A DNA stretch of 64,000 nt from Rhododendron vialii (GCF_030253575.1 NC_080568.1:1877501-1941500); one strand, 5' to 3'; numbered from the stretch's first letter, positions 11,334-23,404 are shown. The notes: generated by a model from the letters alone, not told the origin. Program-made: numbers and translations.

Positions 11334-11649
11334 AGTACCAGACTAAAAATTAATGTGTTTATGGGATTCTCAATGAAATCTGTAAATTGGTAAAAAAAAA
11401 TTATGCTAGTACATTAATTTTTGCGTGCACGATTATCAAAATAGGCTAGCAATTTGAGACTGATCGATGTAATATAGAAAGGAAAAAAAAAACTCACCAA
11501 CAAGTACTAGCCTACAATCACACGTAAAACACATCCAAATACACAACTACTCACATTAATGTATGGAGAAATTCTACAAATACAAACACACAAAAATACT
11601 TTACACACAAACTCATATTTTTTTGTTTGTCTCACATACATTGAAACTA

Positions 11650-11835
11650 TAGTGTGTGTGGGTGCCAATGTGAGGGATCCGAATCCTCTATAAGGATTCT
11701 CCCTATGAGGTTGATGTGAGGATTTTCCCTAACTCTTTCCCGATTTTTTTTTTCAATCCGCACCATTGATTGTCGAAATAGATGTTCTGGATGAAAATTC
11801 TCACACCATCCTCACAAAGGATCCCGATCACAATG
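11650..11835. mobile_element. Decayed hairpin element
   Basis: GAGGGATCCGAATCCT on the left is mirrored by AGGATCCCGATC on the right, with GGATTCTCCC and CCTCACAAAGG in between. It shares the motif ATTGTCGAAATAGA with 9730-9840. Confidence 0.4.
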
Positions 11836-12560
11836 TGAGTGTATTTATATATGTGTTGGCTGCAGACTAACCTCATACATTGGTGATTAGTGCGTGCGAG
11901 CCTCACACATTTAGGTGGGTACAACGTGGTGCTCACTCGGAGCATCCGGGCCATTCATTTTGGTTTTGAGCTGCTCAGATTTGGAGAGAGAAAAAAGAAA
12001 GAGAAAGATGAGAGAGTGGTGGAGTGAGAGGAGAGAGATCGTTTCAATTTGGGCCATCCAGACACACTTTTGGACGACTTAGATGAGCTGCTCGGACACC
12101 ACATGAGTACGGCCACGTAGTACTCATCCGCTACCCAGAATTTCTCCACACATTTATATGATGAAAAATTTTAAAATCAGCCAAATTGGCTGACAATATT
12201 AAATGTGTGAATGTGTATTAAATGGTGTAAAAGATACATAAAAATATATATTTTTCTTATCATTTAGCGTGTTTATCTTCAACCCAGTAAATTGACGATA
12301 ACAAGACGGTTATAGTTATACGATTATTATTACTTGCGTTTGTGTATTTTGAGTGTGGATGTAGATTTTGTTGCTTCGTACTTCCCGCCTTTTTTAACTG
12401 CAGTTCGAAGGACAGCCTTTCGTTCCATTTCGGGACGACTTCCACTTGGTTTACTGCAAAAGGGTGGCTCAAGGATCAACTTTGGTCTCTTTTGTAGTAC
12501 AAAATATGAGTGTCTTTCTGAGTATGTGTTGATTTCTCTGTCTTTTACGTAGCAGGAGGA
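11836..12560. other. Intergenic DNA, no gene seen
   Basis: No convincing coding sequence. GA-rich around 11,990-12,040. The stretch immediately before 12,561 could be the intron or leader of the GRF fragment that follows; TTTACGTAGCAG just upstream is a plausible 3' splice site. Confidence 0.3.
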
Positions 12561-12698
12561 ATGGCAGCAGATTTGGGGATTCGTTTTACATGGGCTCAGT
12601 GGAAAGAGCTTGAGAGACCAGCAATGATCTACAAGTACACGACGGCCTCCATTCCTTTCCGTTCAATGATCGATCTACAGGAGGAATGGCACAAGTAA
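12561..12698 (+). pseudogene. GRF-like QLQ-domain fragment
   Basis: A 45-codon frame begins MAADLGIRFTWAQWKELERP and continues AMIYKYTTASIPF. This is the QLQ domain of plant growth-regulating factors: the W-x2-LE-x2-A-x-IYKY spacing is kept and Gln sits in WAQW. The QLQ domain binds the GIF coactivator, while DNA binding needs the WRC domain. Where the family normally has PVPPxLL, this copy has FRSMIDLQEEWHK and then a stop. No WRC-domain exon was found downstream. GTAGCAG just before the ATG could be an intron end, so this may be an internal exon. I read it as a truncated gene fragment; a tiny QLQ-only protein is possible but unproven. Confidence 0.6.
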
Positions 12699-12729
12699 TC
12701 CGTAAAGTAGGAGTATGTGTTTTTAAATA

Positions 12730-12751
12730 GTTTGCATAAAGCACATTTCAT

Positions 12752-12792
<41 letters not shown>

Positions 12793-12975
12793 AACGTCTT
12801 CTAGGAAGAACCTTGAGGAGTGAATCCCATTACGCCTAAGCATAGACTCTTTTTTCAACTCTCTTTCAGAATTATTCAGCAAACAAAAGGTGCCATTGGG
12901 CAATCCTTTGCTTGGATGTTGTTCCTGGTAACCGACTTGGCCAAAAGATTATTTTGGTTTTGTTTTTGCTTTTGC
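12730..12975. repeat. Direct repeat partner of 8890-9110, with (GA)n expansion
   Basis: Matches 8890-9110 in order and direction. A (GA)n tract (12,755-12,790) replaces the short GGAGAGATC of the other copy, so the microsatellite expanded after or between the duplications. Confidence 0.7.
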
Positions 12976-13011
12976 CTGCCTGCAATTCTCTTGGATTCTT
13001 TTTTTAATTTT

Positions 13012-13200
13012 TTAACCCCAAGTTTCTAAAATTCTCTCCCCCTTCCAGTTATTTAAAAATTCTAAAATTCTCTCCCCCCTTTCAGTTATTTAAAAATTCT
13101 AAAATTCTCTCCCCGGCCCCTTCCAGTTATTTTAAAATTCTCCGCCCTTCCAGTTCTCTCCCCCTTCAAGTTTCTAAAATTCTTTCCCCAAGTTCTCTCC
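13012..13200. repeat. Degenerate tandem repeat TTCTAAAATTCTCTCCCCC
   Basis: Three to four imperfect copies of a unit of about 45 bases built on TTCTAAAATTCTCTCCCCC and TTCCAGTTATTTAAAAA. The same motifs occur at 3800-3915, next to the hAT MITE. Confidence 0.6.
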
Positions 13201-13450
13201 CACCATCCAAGCTCAGTCTATAAATGGAGCTTCTGCCTTTGTATTCTGTATCTCTGAGAGATATGTGAGGGTTAGCAATGTAGTCTTGTAAATGTCAGAG
13301 AGTGTAGTGAGTGTGAGAGAACACTACTTGTAAAGCTCTTTGTTCTTCCGGTTACAAGAAATTGCTCCGTGAAAGTATCCGATTTTGAGGAACCACGTAT
13401 ATCTCTGTGTTCGTGTCTGTGTGTGTGTGTGTTTTGGCTTTGGTTTGATC
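13190..13450 (+). mobile_element. Possible Copia-type LTR remnant
   Basis: A TATA-like CTATAAATGG is followed by GTAAAGCTCTTTGTTCTTCC, AAATTGCTCCGTG and GAACCACGTATATCTCTGTG. These occur in this order in the R/U5 region of many plant Copia LTRs. No primer-binding site or internal domain was found, so at most this is a solo or truncated LTR. Confidence 0.35.
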
Positions 13451-13935
13451 CACTCAGAGGGCACAACAAAAAGGTCCAAATCTCCGCAACCTTAACCCAG
13501 CGTCCGCCAACTTCCTCTAAACTCTTTCGTCTCTTCTCTCTCAAAGGCTTAGTTTTACTGCAATCTCTCCCCCATCGTCTCTCCCGGACTCTCCTTGGTC
13601 CTCATCTTCGTCTTGGATCGGACTCTTGAGGCCATTCTCTACCTCGTATAAGACTGAAAAATAAGGGAGGATCTTCAGAGCTTCACAGATCCCAAGGTAA
13701 TGTAGAAATTTTCCATTCTGTTTAAATGGAACTAGTTGGATTCTATATTTCTAATCTCGAAATTTTCTTTTGAATCAGACTCTCAAATCCTTATCTCTGG
13801 AATTTCAGTTCTGTTTGAAATCACAAGTCGCAAGGTATTTTGTACTGTCTAAAATTCCTAGTCTTGAAAAGCGTATTTACAGGTTTGCTGTTCTTATTCC
13901 ATTTATGCATATGTATATTCATATTTATTCATTCT

Positions 13936-14219
13936 GGGCCCAAATCAATAAAAACTAGTGAGACCGGCAAAACCCGTTTAAAATATTAGAAATGCTACAA
14001 CCACGTCCATTTACACATTCACACTCACGAGGGTGTGGGCGTGTGAGTGTGTAAATGAGTGTTGTTGTGGTGGGCCCAAATCAATAAAAACTGGTGAGAC
14101 TGGCCAAACCTGTTTAAACTATTAGAAATGCTACAACCACGTCCATTTACACCCTCACACTCACGAGGGTGTGGGCGTGTGAGTGTGTAAATGGGTTTAT
14201 AAATGAGTGTTGTTGTGGC
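13936..14219. repeat. 136-bp tandem duplication carrying a hairpin
   Basis: Two copies start at 13,936 and 14,072 with GGGCCCAAATCAATAAAAAC. Each contains a stem formed by CATTTACAC...CACACTCAC and GTGAGTGTGTAAATG around GAGGGTGTGGGC. The copies differ by a few substitutions and one short insertion. Confidence 0.85.
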
Positions 14220-14729
14220 ATTGCTTTTAAACCATACCAGTTGGTTAGTGGTTACTGATTTGTCCAGTTTAAATCTTGCTATTCTTAAATCGAAAAGTTG
14301 GGTGTGGTGCAGCAATTTGTCAGAAGCCGTACCAAACAAAATTGATTTCCCTTTTCGATGTTGGTCTTCTCTCTGCACCATGCCAAATGCTCTATTTTAA
14401 GGGGTTGAATATTTGCTACGAATTTAACAATTCTCACAAGAAAATTTATCCCTCTAATTTATCAACACAAGTAAAGAAGGAAAAAAGATCTTCCATGTAG
14501 CACTATAACCGCATTGGGCACGCCCAATTGATGACACCATTTTCAAGCAAACATCAGATTTAGGTCAATTGAATTTCATTTCAGAAAGTGAAAATGCATG
14601 AAAAAAGTACAAGTCATATTGTTCTTTAACTTCTGTTAATATGATCTTATAAGAGGCATTTGCTATTAGTATCACAATCACAGATAAACACAGAAGGCAA
14701 AAGACTGAAATTTGAAATAAAATAAAAGA
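14220..14729. other. Intergenic DNA, no gene seen
   Basis: AT-rich, with no recognisable coding sequence. Confidence 0.4.
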
Positions 14730-16250
14730 AATAGACTTGCTCGACATTGGGCAAAAGAGATAGGTCCACTTACTTTAGATTAAGAACGTCAACACACCGT
14801 CTTTGTCCCATACCATTGTTGTAGTCCACTCGCCATGGCAACTGAGGAACCCGCTCAGGCCCCAGCTCCTCCTGGTGCCGCCTCTGCTAGTATAGCTCCA
14901 GCCTTGGTCTTTTAAGTGGGCCTCTTCAAACTGTGTCTATGCCCCTGACTGAAATAAGCCTTTGTACCCTATACTCCTCTAATCATCTGACGACTCCAAA
15001 AAAAGTGGCAATGTCCTCGCCCTTAGTCGCTGACTTACTTCCCTCGACCGTTAGGTTCCTCATGTTCACATAGAAAAATGAATGGACTTTGGTACTCTGA
15101 AAATGTCGTAGCCCAAGGATTGCCTCACCACTCTCTCCCCCAAGTACCACTGTTTGCAAAATGGTCCCTCCAACAAGATCCTCCGACCAGTGGCTTGTCT
15201 ACTCTTCAACAAATCTGTGTGTACTACTGGATCAATCCTCGCCCATACATTCCAATTTACGTGCAGTTAATGCCGAAAATCAATAAGAAGATAGCTTTGA
15301 AAATTGAAAGATCCGATGAAACCAAATAATTTTAAGTTTACCAATTCCTTTGTCAACTAGTCCAAGAAAAGAAAGTATGTCATCAAATCCTTCCCACCTT
15401 CCTTCTTCGGATTTTCCCCCCAGAGTCTCGCGCCACTTTAGCTCTCGGGAAACCATGGATGGGTCTGCATAACTGTTTTTCATGACGTGTGCCTCAGTTA
15501 CTCGTAACTTTGTTTCTCTATTTGAAAGACATTGTTAGAAACTGCTAAGCTGATAAGAATGCATAAATGAGTAATTAAAGGCAAAAACAAGCAAAATCAA
15601 CCAGTGAAACAATGATTTACCTCTTAGACATGCCATTATCCCTATGCTCAGTGTCGTCCTCCTCGAGATGGCCATAAATGTCCGTAAAGTGTAGCAAGTG
15701 GAGCACCTTCCCATTCATAGTCCTTGATAGTTGACAATCCCTTCCTCGCCAAATTGTTCAAGTGAACTTGGCTATCCTTATTTGGAAATAGAACGACCGC
15801 AAATAAGTACAATAGGAAGGCTCGGGTTACGTGTTCGTAATCTTTCTCTGTCATGCATGTATTCTTGTTGAAGGTCTTATAAAACCAGGAGTAACGCACT
15901 GTACCCGTGTTGGTCATAGTTGGCACTTGACCGAGGAAGTAGACCAAAGTAACCTTATTCTTGTAAAACCCCATATCAAATGGAATTGGATTTCTCCCGA
16001 CCTGTATCCCGGTAATCATTGCAAAGTCCAAGGGTGTAAGTGTGGCCTCTCCGAAAAGCAAGTGTAGGGTATTGGTGGTATCCCACCACCTCTTAGCTAG
16101 GACTGTAAGCTGCGAATTGTCATTACTGGTCTTGCCCAATAGTTGTACAAACCCTCCGAAACCTGTGCCGTCTACTAGCTACTTCGCATTCTAGTGAAGT
16201 GTCTTGTACCACTTCTGCATCTTCGTCGAACCCTCGAATCCCATGATTTC
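14730..16250 (-). pseudogene. Plant mobile domain (PMD) pseudogene, minus copy
   Basis: Reading leftwards from 16,250, exon 2 of the PMD gene is recognisable. It has a WYKTL-like start, TGFGGFVQLLGKTSND, RWWDTTNTLHLLFGEATLTP, ITGIQVGRNPIPFDMGFY, and ends near 15,650. Exon 3 follows (SYADPSMVSRELKWRETLGG, about 15,340-15,485). Exon 4 (VNWNVWARIDPVV, RRILLEGPFCKQWYLGERVV) lies at about 14,730-15,290. Exon order and introns match the intact copy at 34,035-36,997. Stops and frameshifts interrupt exon 2's start, the end of exon 4 (SIHFSM then stop) and the acidic tail. Exon 1 is absent. It abuts a plus-strand copy head to head near 16,250. Confidence 0.85.
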
Positions 16251-16254
16251 GCTT

Positions 16255-17465
16255 CAGAGGTTCGGGAATGTTAAAGGGTTGTACGAGACACTACCCATGC
16301 GTGCGAAAAAGAGCTAGTAAACGACACAAGTTTCGGGGGGTTTGTACAGCTATTGGGCAAGACCAGTAATGACTGTTTGCAGCTTACAGCCCTAGCTGAG
16401 AGGTGGTGGTATACCACAAACACCCTGCACTTGCCATTCGGAGAGGCCACACTGACACCCGTGGACTTTGCAGCGATTACCGGAATACGGGTTGAGGGAA
16501 ATTCAATTCTGTTTGATATGGGGCTTTACAAGAATAAGGTTGCTTTGGTCTACTTTTTCGGTCAAGTGCCTGATATGACCGACTCAGGTATATAGTGCAT
16601 TATGTTTGGTTATACACGACCTTTAAAAATCATACATGCGTGACATAGAGGATTACGAGCACGTGACTCAAACTTTCCTACGGTACTTGTTTGGGGCCGC
16701 ACTGTTTCCAACTAAGAATAGTCAGGTTCACTTGCACAATTTGGCGGGGACGAAGGATTTGTCTACTGTCAGTGACTATGATTAGGGAGATGTTGCAATT
16801 GTCACACTTTATAGCCAAATGCCATCTCTGGGGGATGACACTTAGCATGAGGGACAATGGTGGGCTTGAGAGGTATTGGCTTCATTCCGGTTGATTTTGC
16901 TTGTTTTCGCCTTTCATTTACTCATTTATAATCATTATCAACTTAACGGTTTGTATCAATGTTTTATATGGAGTTTCGAGTTCTTGAGGATGCACGTTCC
17001 AAAAAACAATTACGTGGACCATCCCCCAAGGTTTGATGTGAGCATGAAACTCTAGGGGTCAGAAGGACTTGACGGCATACCGTCTTTTCTAAGACTAGTT
17101 TACGAACGAATAGGTAGACTTATTTTTGTTTGGTTTCATCGAATCTTTCAAACTTCAAAGCTATCTTCTTTATTGTTCTTTGACATTAGCTGTAGGGGAA
17201 TTGGGATGTATGGGTGAGAGTCGATCCAGTGGTACAAGCTGATTGGTTGAGGGAGTAGACGGGCCATTGGTAGGAAGATTTTGTTGGAGGGACCATTTTG
17301 CAAACAGCGGAACCTGGGGGAGAGAGTGGTGAGGTAGTACTTGGGCTATGACGTTTTCAAAGTGCCGAAGCCCGTTCTTTTTTCCATGCTTAACATGAGG
17401 AGCTTGACAATAGGGGAAGTGGGGCAATGGATTGAGGGCAAGTTCTGCTTTTTCTGTGCTTAACA
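16255..17465 (+). pseudogene. Plant mobile domain (PMD) pseudogene, plus copy
   Basis: Exon 2 is largely readable (16,353-16,595 open: MGKTSNDCLQLTALAERWWY, FGEATLTPVDFAAITGIRVE), then broken by a stop replacing the W of VRYSW. It decays towards 16,890. Exon 3 sequence (EFLRMHVPKNNYVDHPPR-like) is at about 16,975-17,100. Exon 4 (NWDVWVRVDPVVQADW-like, RRKILLEGPFCKQ) is at about 17,185-17,465. The exon 4 tail and exons 5-6 are deleted: the sequence jumps to GTGAAACTCAATGTATAGTC, which lies downstream of the last exon in the intact unit (37,425). Confidence 0.85.
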
Positions 17466-17959
17466 TGTGAAACTCAATGTATAGTCTGGCCGAAAGTATT
17501 TAAGGTAAGACGTTTTATGCTTTTTAGATTTAGAGCTTTTTTATGCATGATGGAGAGTGCTTGGGCATTTTAAATGGCCCGAGTAACTTTATCATATACT
17601 AAACATTAAATTGTGTTATTCCGAGTTGGAAATTATCGGAGTTTTCCATTGTATTGCTCTTTGTTGACTAGCTTATGTATTGTTTATGTTTGAAATTGAT
17701 GAGGAATTATGTTGATCATCATTTCATTTTCCTCTTTTGGTTCGAATTCTCTTGTGAAAGTAGATTTCCCTTAAAGTTTCCCTCGTATTCTTTAGGAAAA
17801 GGAGAAATGAGACAACGGTTCCCTTGACGGTTGTATTTGATGCAAATAGCACAATAACTATAGTCCTGTTAACTTCCGGTAAAATTGTCTTCGAGATAAT
17901 CTAATTTGTTTGATTAGGATCACGAAGTTTGTTTAGAATATTTTCTTCTGTTTCTTTTT

Positions 17960-20900
17960 TTGTTTTTCCTTTGCTCTGAAATGCAGTTTTATTTGTTATA
18001 CACCTTTGTAAATTCTGTTTATTCCGGAAATGCTACGATTTGCATGGTCCTATTTCTCTACGGGTCAGTTCGTTGGGACTCCACAGAAAGAGGATTATTT
18101 CCTTTGTGCAAAACTCTCCTGATGCAGCTAGAGCTTGGGTATCAACTTTACAGTAAGTTACAAGGAAGCTTGCCTTGGTAAAGTGCTTCAATTGGTGGTT
18201 AGTCTATTTTGACGTTGAGAGACGAATTTGACTCTATTCATCTCATGATTTCTTCCTTTTGAAACATGCTTTTACTTGTCGAAGTACTTGTACATGCATT
18301 TGGAATGTAGTCCTATCTAGGTAATTCATAATGGCCCTACTCAGGGATACACTTTTTGTATCTTTGACAACGTTTACAGAAATGGGAATTTGGCATTCCA
18401 TATGTTTTTTCTTGTGATGACTGATGAACACCATCTTATCTTAAAAGGGCAACGCCAGTGAAATTATCATTTAAACCTTTTCCTTTTAAGTTTCCATCTA
18501 TTAACGGAAATAATAGTTGGGAATAAGAAGCCTTTACTGTTAATGTTTGTGCGACTTTGACCTTTTGCATTTAGATGTCACTTGAAGCAGACTATACTGT
18601 CGTCTTTATTCCAGATTTTCCAATTTCATAGTCTCATATTTAAAGCAACGAATTGTACATTATTGCTTCAAAATTTCTAGGTTTTTTTTTATTATGCCAC
18701 AGATTCTAAAATGTCTTACAGGAATTCCTAATTTATGGGTGAATACCGTCTAGCCTGGTATGAGGTGTGTCTGCTCCTATGCTGTTTAAGATGTTGGGTG
18801 TTCCTTTTATATATGAGATAGAGCTTTCTATGCTCAGTTGCCTTTATCTATGCCTTCATTTTGAACACATATTGACTTCTTTGGAAGAGTAGCAACCTAG
18901 AAAACTCCTTTACTTGTAAATTGTGATAATTAACATTATCTAACGGCTATCGTTTGTTGTGTTCTTTCTGAAAAATCAGTGCTACACAGTTGGTTCTTAA
19001 GCCACATAAAGAGGCTGTGAATTCTTTAAGTAAGAATGGTTTTGCAACCATAGTTGCTGCTGCCCCAGGAAGCTTCTAAAGAAATTGAGGCTGCAATGTA
19101 GATTGTCCCGAGTAATGCTCTTGGATGGATTATGAGTAGATCAAACTGATGGTCCCATGGATGATTTCAGGATGATAAAGGCAGACAATGTTACCTCCTC
19201 TCTATGAATAGATCTAAACTTTATGTATTTCTGAAAGTAGTACTCTAGGCGTTCCCGATTCTTAGTTCCTTTGGGGAAATTCAACAAAGGGCACATAATC
19301 ATTGCACTCTATAAATGGAAAACTTTGCTTAAATTGTTAACTTAAATTGTAATTCTTAGTTTCTAGTTGGACTTGTGTAGTCAACTTAAATTGTTTGGTC
19401 TTTTCTTTGCGTTCCTTGTGTTCTTTTGTAAATGGGTGGTATGCCCTTGATGCCTTATCAATTCTATTTGGGCTTTTCTTCATGTTCCTCGCGTTCTCTA
19501 TGTTCATGATGTATTGAAAGGTGATCAATTCAAAATTCTTCAGCAAGAAATATTAGTACAGGTTTCTAGTGATCATTGTTCATATAATTATTAAACTCGG
19601 GTGGGCTTGCTTAAGCCTGTAAATGTTGAGAGCTTGGTACGGCTTCTTCATAAACCAAATGTTTTGCTTGTCTAGGCTATGCATATGCTAGGCTTCTTCA
19701 TAATACATTGCACATGTCACTTTGCCCTCCTTACATTTTCGTAGTGGTAATTGATTCACCTTTGTTTTCTTTTTTGTCTCATTAGTTTGCCTAGGAGACA
19801 TTACGAGTCAAGGACAAAAAACTACAATACTTGAGAGGGTCCTTTGCACGCTGAATTCAACAATAAAAGAGATTGCAGAAAAATTAGCTGATAACTGCTG
19901 GAGCGGTTGAAGCTGCAGCATCAGCTGCTCATACTATGGATGAACAAAGGAAACTTGCTTGTGAGATTGAGCGCTAAGCAAAGATTCAGAAAAAAACAGT
20001 TTGCGTCATCCTAGTTGAAGGTGCAATTCCCATCTTTTGTAATAATTCTATGTTTAATCTGCATAATTTAAGTCATGATGGCTTTGTTCGGTTAACCTTT
20101 TATTTTTAGTTTTAGTTTACTTTTCAATCATTACTCTATTTCTTTCTCCAATCACTCTATTTCTCCAATTATTACTTTTTCATCTCTCTCCAATCATTAC
20201 CCTATTTCTCTCTCTATCTATTACCAAAACTAAACTAAACTAAACTGCCAACCAAACAAAACGGATGTTACTAGGTTGATGTAGTTTAAAGAGTCTCAAG
20301 AAAAGGCTATGGTTCTAAGTAAAGAAAAAAGATCAACTAATTAAGCAGGGGGAATCTGCCCTTCAAGAAGAACATTTATGGCGTTCTGAGCTCGCAAAAG
20401 CTAGATAGCAGGATGTAATATTGGAAGGAGCTGTTGTTAGGGCTAAGGAGAAGGTCAGCATTGCAAAGGCGGATGCTGAAGCTAGAACAATGGAAGCTCC
20501 ACAAAATGAGGCAGCAGCTTTAAAGGAGAAACAAGAGCTTCTTGCGTATGTGAAAGTGTTACGAGCACAACTTAGAAGGTATAAGATTGGTAGTATCTAT
20601 TTTTGGAGTTAATGTGTCTTTTGTACTGTATGTTTACTACCTCATTGTGCAGTTGCTTGCAATTTTTGCTTTAGATTGCCTTCTATGGGACACGGGAGTT
20701 CCCTTTTACATGAAAAAAATGTCCTCGTAGAACAGTTAGGCTAGTACATCAATAGTTGCAAGAATGAAATGTGGGAGTACATCAAGAAATTGGCTATTTT
20801 TCAGTGAATGCAGAACAAGTGGAATTTTAAGAATTACGTCATGGAGATTGTGATCAATTGGTATGACAATCTCCTCTCTATTATCAGTTTGACTGCACCC

Positions 20901-21442
20901 TAGGTGAGGACAGACGAAAACTACTTGTCGTTGCAGTGGTATGAGCTAAATATAATGCGTATTAGAGTGTTGGCTCTTCATCTTCTTCATGTAGAAGCGT
21001 GGCTTGTTCTTTAGTCATTTAGTAGTTCCAAATAACTCTCCACTGTTCCTACCTTTCTTTACGCCCTTCACTTATTAGGTTCAACGTTTGAGGAGGATTT
21101 TAATATTTGAATCGATCATTTTTCCTGTGAACAGGCAACATGTTGATACAAAGCAAGTTTTTTTAGGAGAAGACGAGTCCTGTTCAGAAGACGGTAATGC
21201 TCCACGGTAGACCCGTCAGAGGAGACTGTGGACAAGTCATGTCTAAGTGTTTCCATAGCAATCCCAGTGTCCGGGAAATTGTAGTTCATATGGCGGTGGA
21301 TCAAATTAATCTCGGCCCTCCAATTGGAGACGGCGAATGGAGTGATATTCAAGCGACAAAGGCAAAAATAGCTGATGCAAGAGAAATTTCGCTAGAAGCA
21401 GAAGGGAAGCTTGGACATACCTGTGCTCGGCCCACCAGTTAA
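17960..21442 (+). pseudogene. SWAP70-like (PH + coiled-coil) pseudogene 1
   Basis: Fragments occur in collinear order and match plant switch-associated protein 70-like proteins. They are the end of the PH domain (GTPQKEDYFLCAK, 18,075-18,155, shifted before AARAWVSTLQ), the linker (ATQLVLKPHKEAVNSLS, EASKEIEAAM, 18,980-19,195), the coiled coil (ETLRVKDKKLQYL, STIKEIAEKLAD, TMDEQRKLACEIER then stop, 19,795-20,030), the next coiled-coil exon (20,270-20,580, with REKVSIAKADAEART-type heptads) and the tail (QHVDTKQVF, VVHMAVDQINL, PIGDGEWSDIQATKAKIADA, 21,130-21,440). Several stops and frameshifts are visible. Introns are retained, so it arose by DNA duplication. SWAP70 family proteins bind phosphoinositides through the PH domain. 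The N-terminal PH exons are missing. It sits directly downstream of a PMD copy. Confidence 0.8.
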
Positions 21443-22239
21443 CAGTAACCAATGTTTTCAGGCATTTCTTGGTATGATATGAAAAATCGATGCGACCATT
21501 CTTGCAAAAGGCGTCCTCTGATTACTTGTAATCTTTTAGCACCCTTCTGAAATCTTTTAGCAATCTTAGATCATTTCATAGTTTCCCTTGGAGATCCTCT
21601 ACTGCCATATCCTTGGCTGGCCCTATACCCAACAGGGGTGGTGGCCAACTCTCACAGTCTGTGTCGTAAAGTCTACTAGTGTATGTGCTCATGTCGTGAT
21701 TTTGGTAGTTTTGGTTATTTTTGTATGTTGCAATGGAATCTTTGTAATGCTTCCGGGCTTTGAAAATGAAATTGATGGTTGAAAAAAAATATTATGCCAT
21801 TCATGATCAAAGCTTTTTGATTTCTGCCATTTCTTGTTCTGCAAAGCTTAAGAAATACTACAGTAGTAGCTCAAAGTTTTTTTTTTTTTTTTTTGTGTGT
21901 GTAAAAGTCATTGTTTAAAGATTGAGTTGGAAAAGAAAAGTGCTGATTGTGAAATAAAAGGAAAATAAGGAAGAAATGGAGCCATAATTTTGGAGATGAA
22001 ATTGGAGAATTGGGTTTGGAGTTGTTAATAGTTATACTCTCATAATACATCTTTCGAATAAACTATAACTTCGGTCTCCAAATAGAGAGTTGGATTGGGG
22101 ATGCTCTTAATGTTTTGAGTTACTCCATTTGTCTCAAAATTTTGGCTCATCTATGGTTTTTTGGATGTTTCATACTATTTGTTCATTTTGACTAACCAAT
22201 GAGAAACTATTACCGTTATTCCATATTGAAATTCAAACC
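21443..22239. other. Intergenic DNA, no gene seen
   Basis: AT-rich; contains a T run at 21,877-21,892. Nothing coding is recognised. Confidence 0.4.
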
Positions 22240-22445
22240 TAAAGTGGAGGTATTAGACTGTTTTTTTCCTTTCTTATCAAGGGTGTTCGAAACATTTTTG
22301 CCTTGACTAATCCATCGGGTGCTTGAAGTGCCCCGTCCTACAGGTAGAGCGTAATTATTGGGCCCAAGTCCTGGGATAACCTCAAGGGTGAGTGGGTTAT
22401 AGAATTTTATCATAGACACATCCATTGAGATTCGAACCTTAGATC
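22240..22445 (-). mobile_element. Probable tRNA-derived SINE
   Basis: On the minus strand, a B-box-like GGTTCGAATCTC near 22,430 is followed by CTCACCCTTGAGG and GGGCCCAATAATTACGC, then ACCCGATGGATTAGTCAAGG and a CGAACACCCTTGATAAGAAA end. This is the usual SINE order. The A tail is weak and the target duplication was not found. Confidence 0.45.
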
Positions 22446-23140
22446 ATCCATAAGAAAATAAATTAATTATTGCATTTGAAAAAAAGGTAATTTTAGAAAC
22501 TTTAAAGAGTAATGGTTACGTTCCCTTTAGGCTTCGTTTGGAACCTAGGGAAAGTAAAAAAAAAGAAGAGGAAAGTGAAAATTCTTCCCTCCAATTGTTT
22601 GAATTGTAGAGAAAGAAGGGAGAAAATAAATGAGTTTAAGTTTTGTGAATAAGGGAGAAAATAAATGAGTTTAAGTTTTGTGAATAGTAAAATTTCTCTC
22701 CCATTTCCCCCCAATTTTCCTCTCATTTTCTTTTCCTCACTTTCCCTAAAAACCAAACAAAGCCAATACCTCGGGGGTTGTTTGGCATGGGTTTTGGGAA
22801 AATGGGTGGAGAGAAATTTATTGTAAACCGTTCAGGGAGAGAGATTTTGAAATCCTATGAGAACAAAAATTTCGGGTAGAGGGAGTAATAAACTCAAAAT
22901 CGAATTAGTTGAGGAATGCAATGGGTTAATTGATAGTTTAAAGACGAAAGCTCCATTTTTATCACTTAAAATAAATATTTATTTTTTAAATTAAAAATAA
23001 TGTATTGTTAGAAAATAATATGTCCGATAAAATGAAAAATAAATACATATTTAAAAATATATATGACCCTAGCGAGACAGGGCCGAAAACAAAAATAAAA
23101 TATTCAGGGACGTAAAAGATAGATTATAAATCATTTCACG
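22446..23140. other. Intergenic DNA with 35-bp tandem duplication
   Basis: A unit starting GGGAGAAAATAAATGAGTTT occurs twice in perfect tandem (22,618-22,687). Around 22,940-23,085 the AT-rich stretch ending in GACAGGGCC resembles 2450-2585. No gene is seen. Confidence 0.6.
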
Positions 23141-23250
23141 GACACGCACGCACCCTCCCTCTCTCTCGCGCGCTTCCTTCCTTCTCCGCGACCGATTTCT
23201 CTTCCCCTTTCCATCTCCGATGGTCCCCCCCTCTCTCGATGTAGTCTCTG

Positions 23251-23252
<2 letters not shown>

Positions 23253-23285
<33 letters not shown>
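23253..23285. repeat. (CT)n microsatellite in a gene leader
   Basis: Perfect CT run about 120 bases upstream of the ATG at 23,405, in a pyrimidine-rich region typical of plant 5' leaders. Confidence 0.9.
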
Positions 23286-23287
<2 letters not shown>

Positions 23288-23404
23288 GTACGTTTGGGGG
23301 TGTGACGGTTAGGGTTTTGGTTTTGGGGACAGGTTTGCGTGGTAGTGGAGGTGATTAGTTGTGGTGGTGATTTGGTAGATTACATCAAATAGATTCCGCA
23401 ACCA

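Noticed and set aside
14025-14381. 118-residue minus-strand frame
   Set aside because: Made of the 136-bp tandem repeat and its hairpin; no family match.
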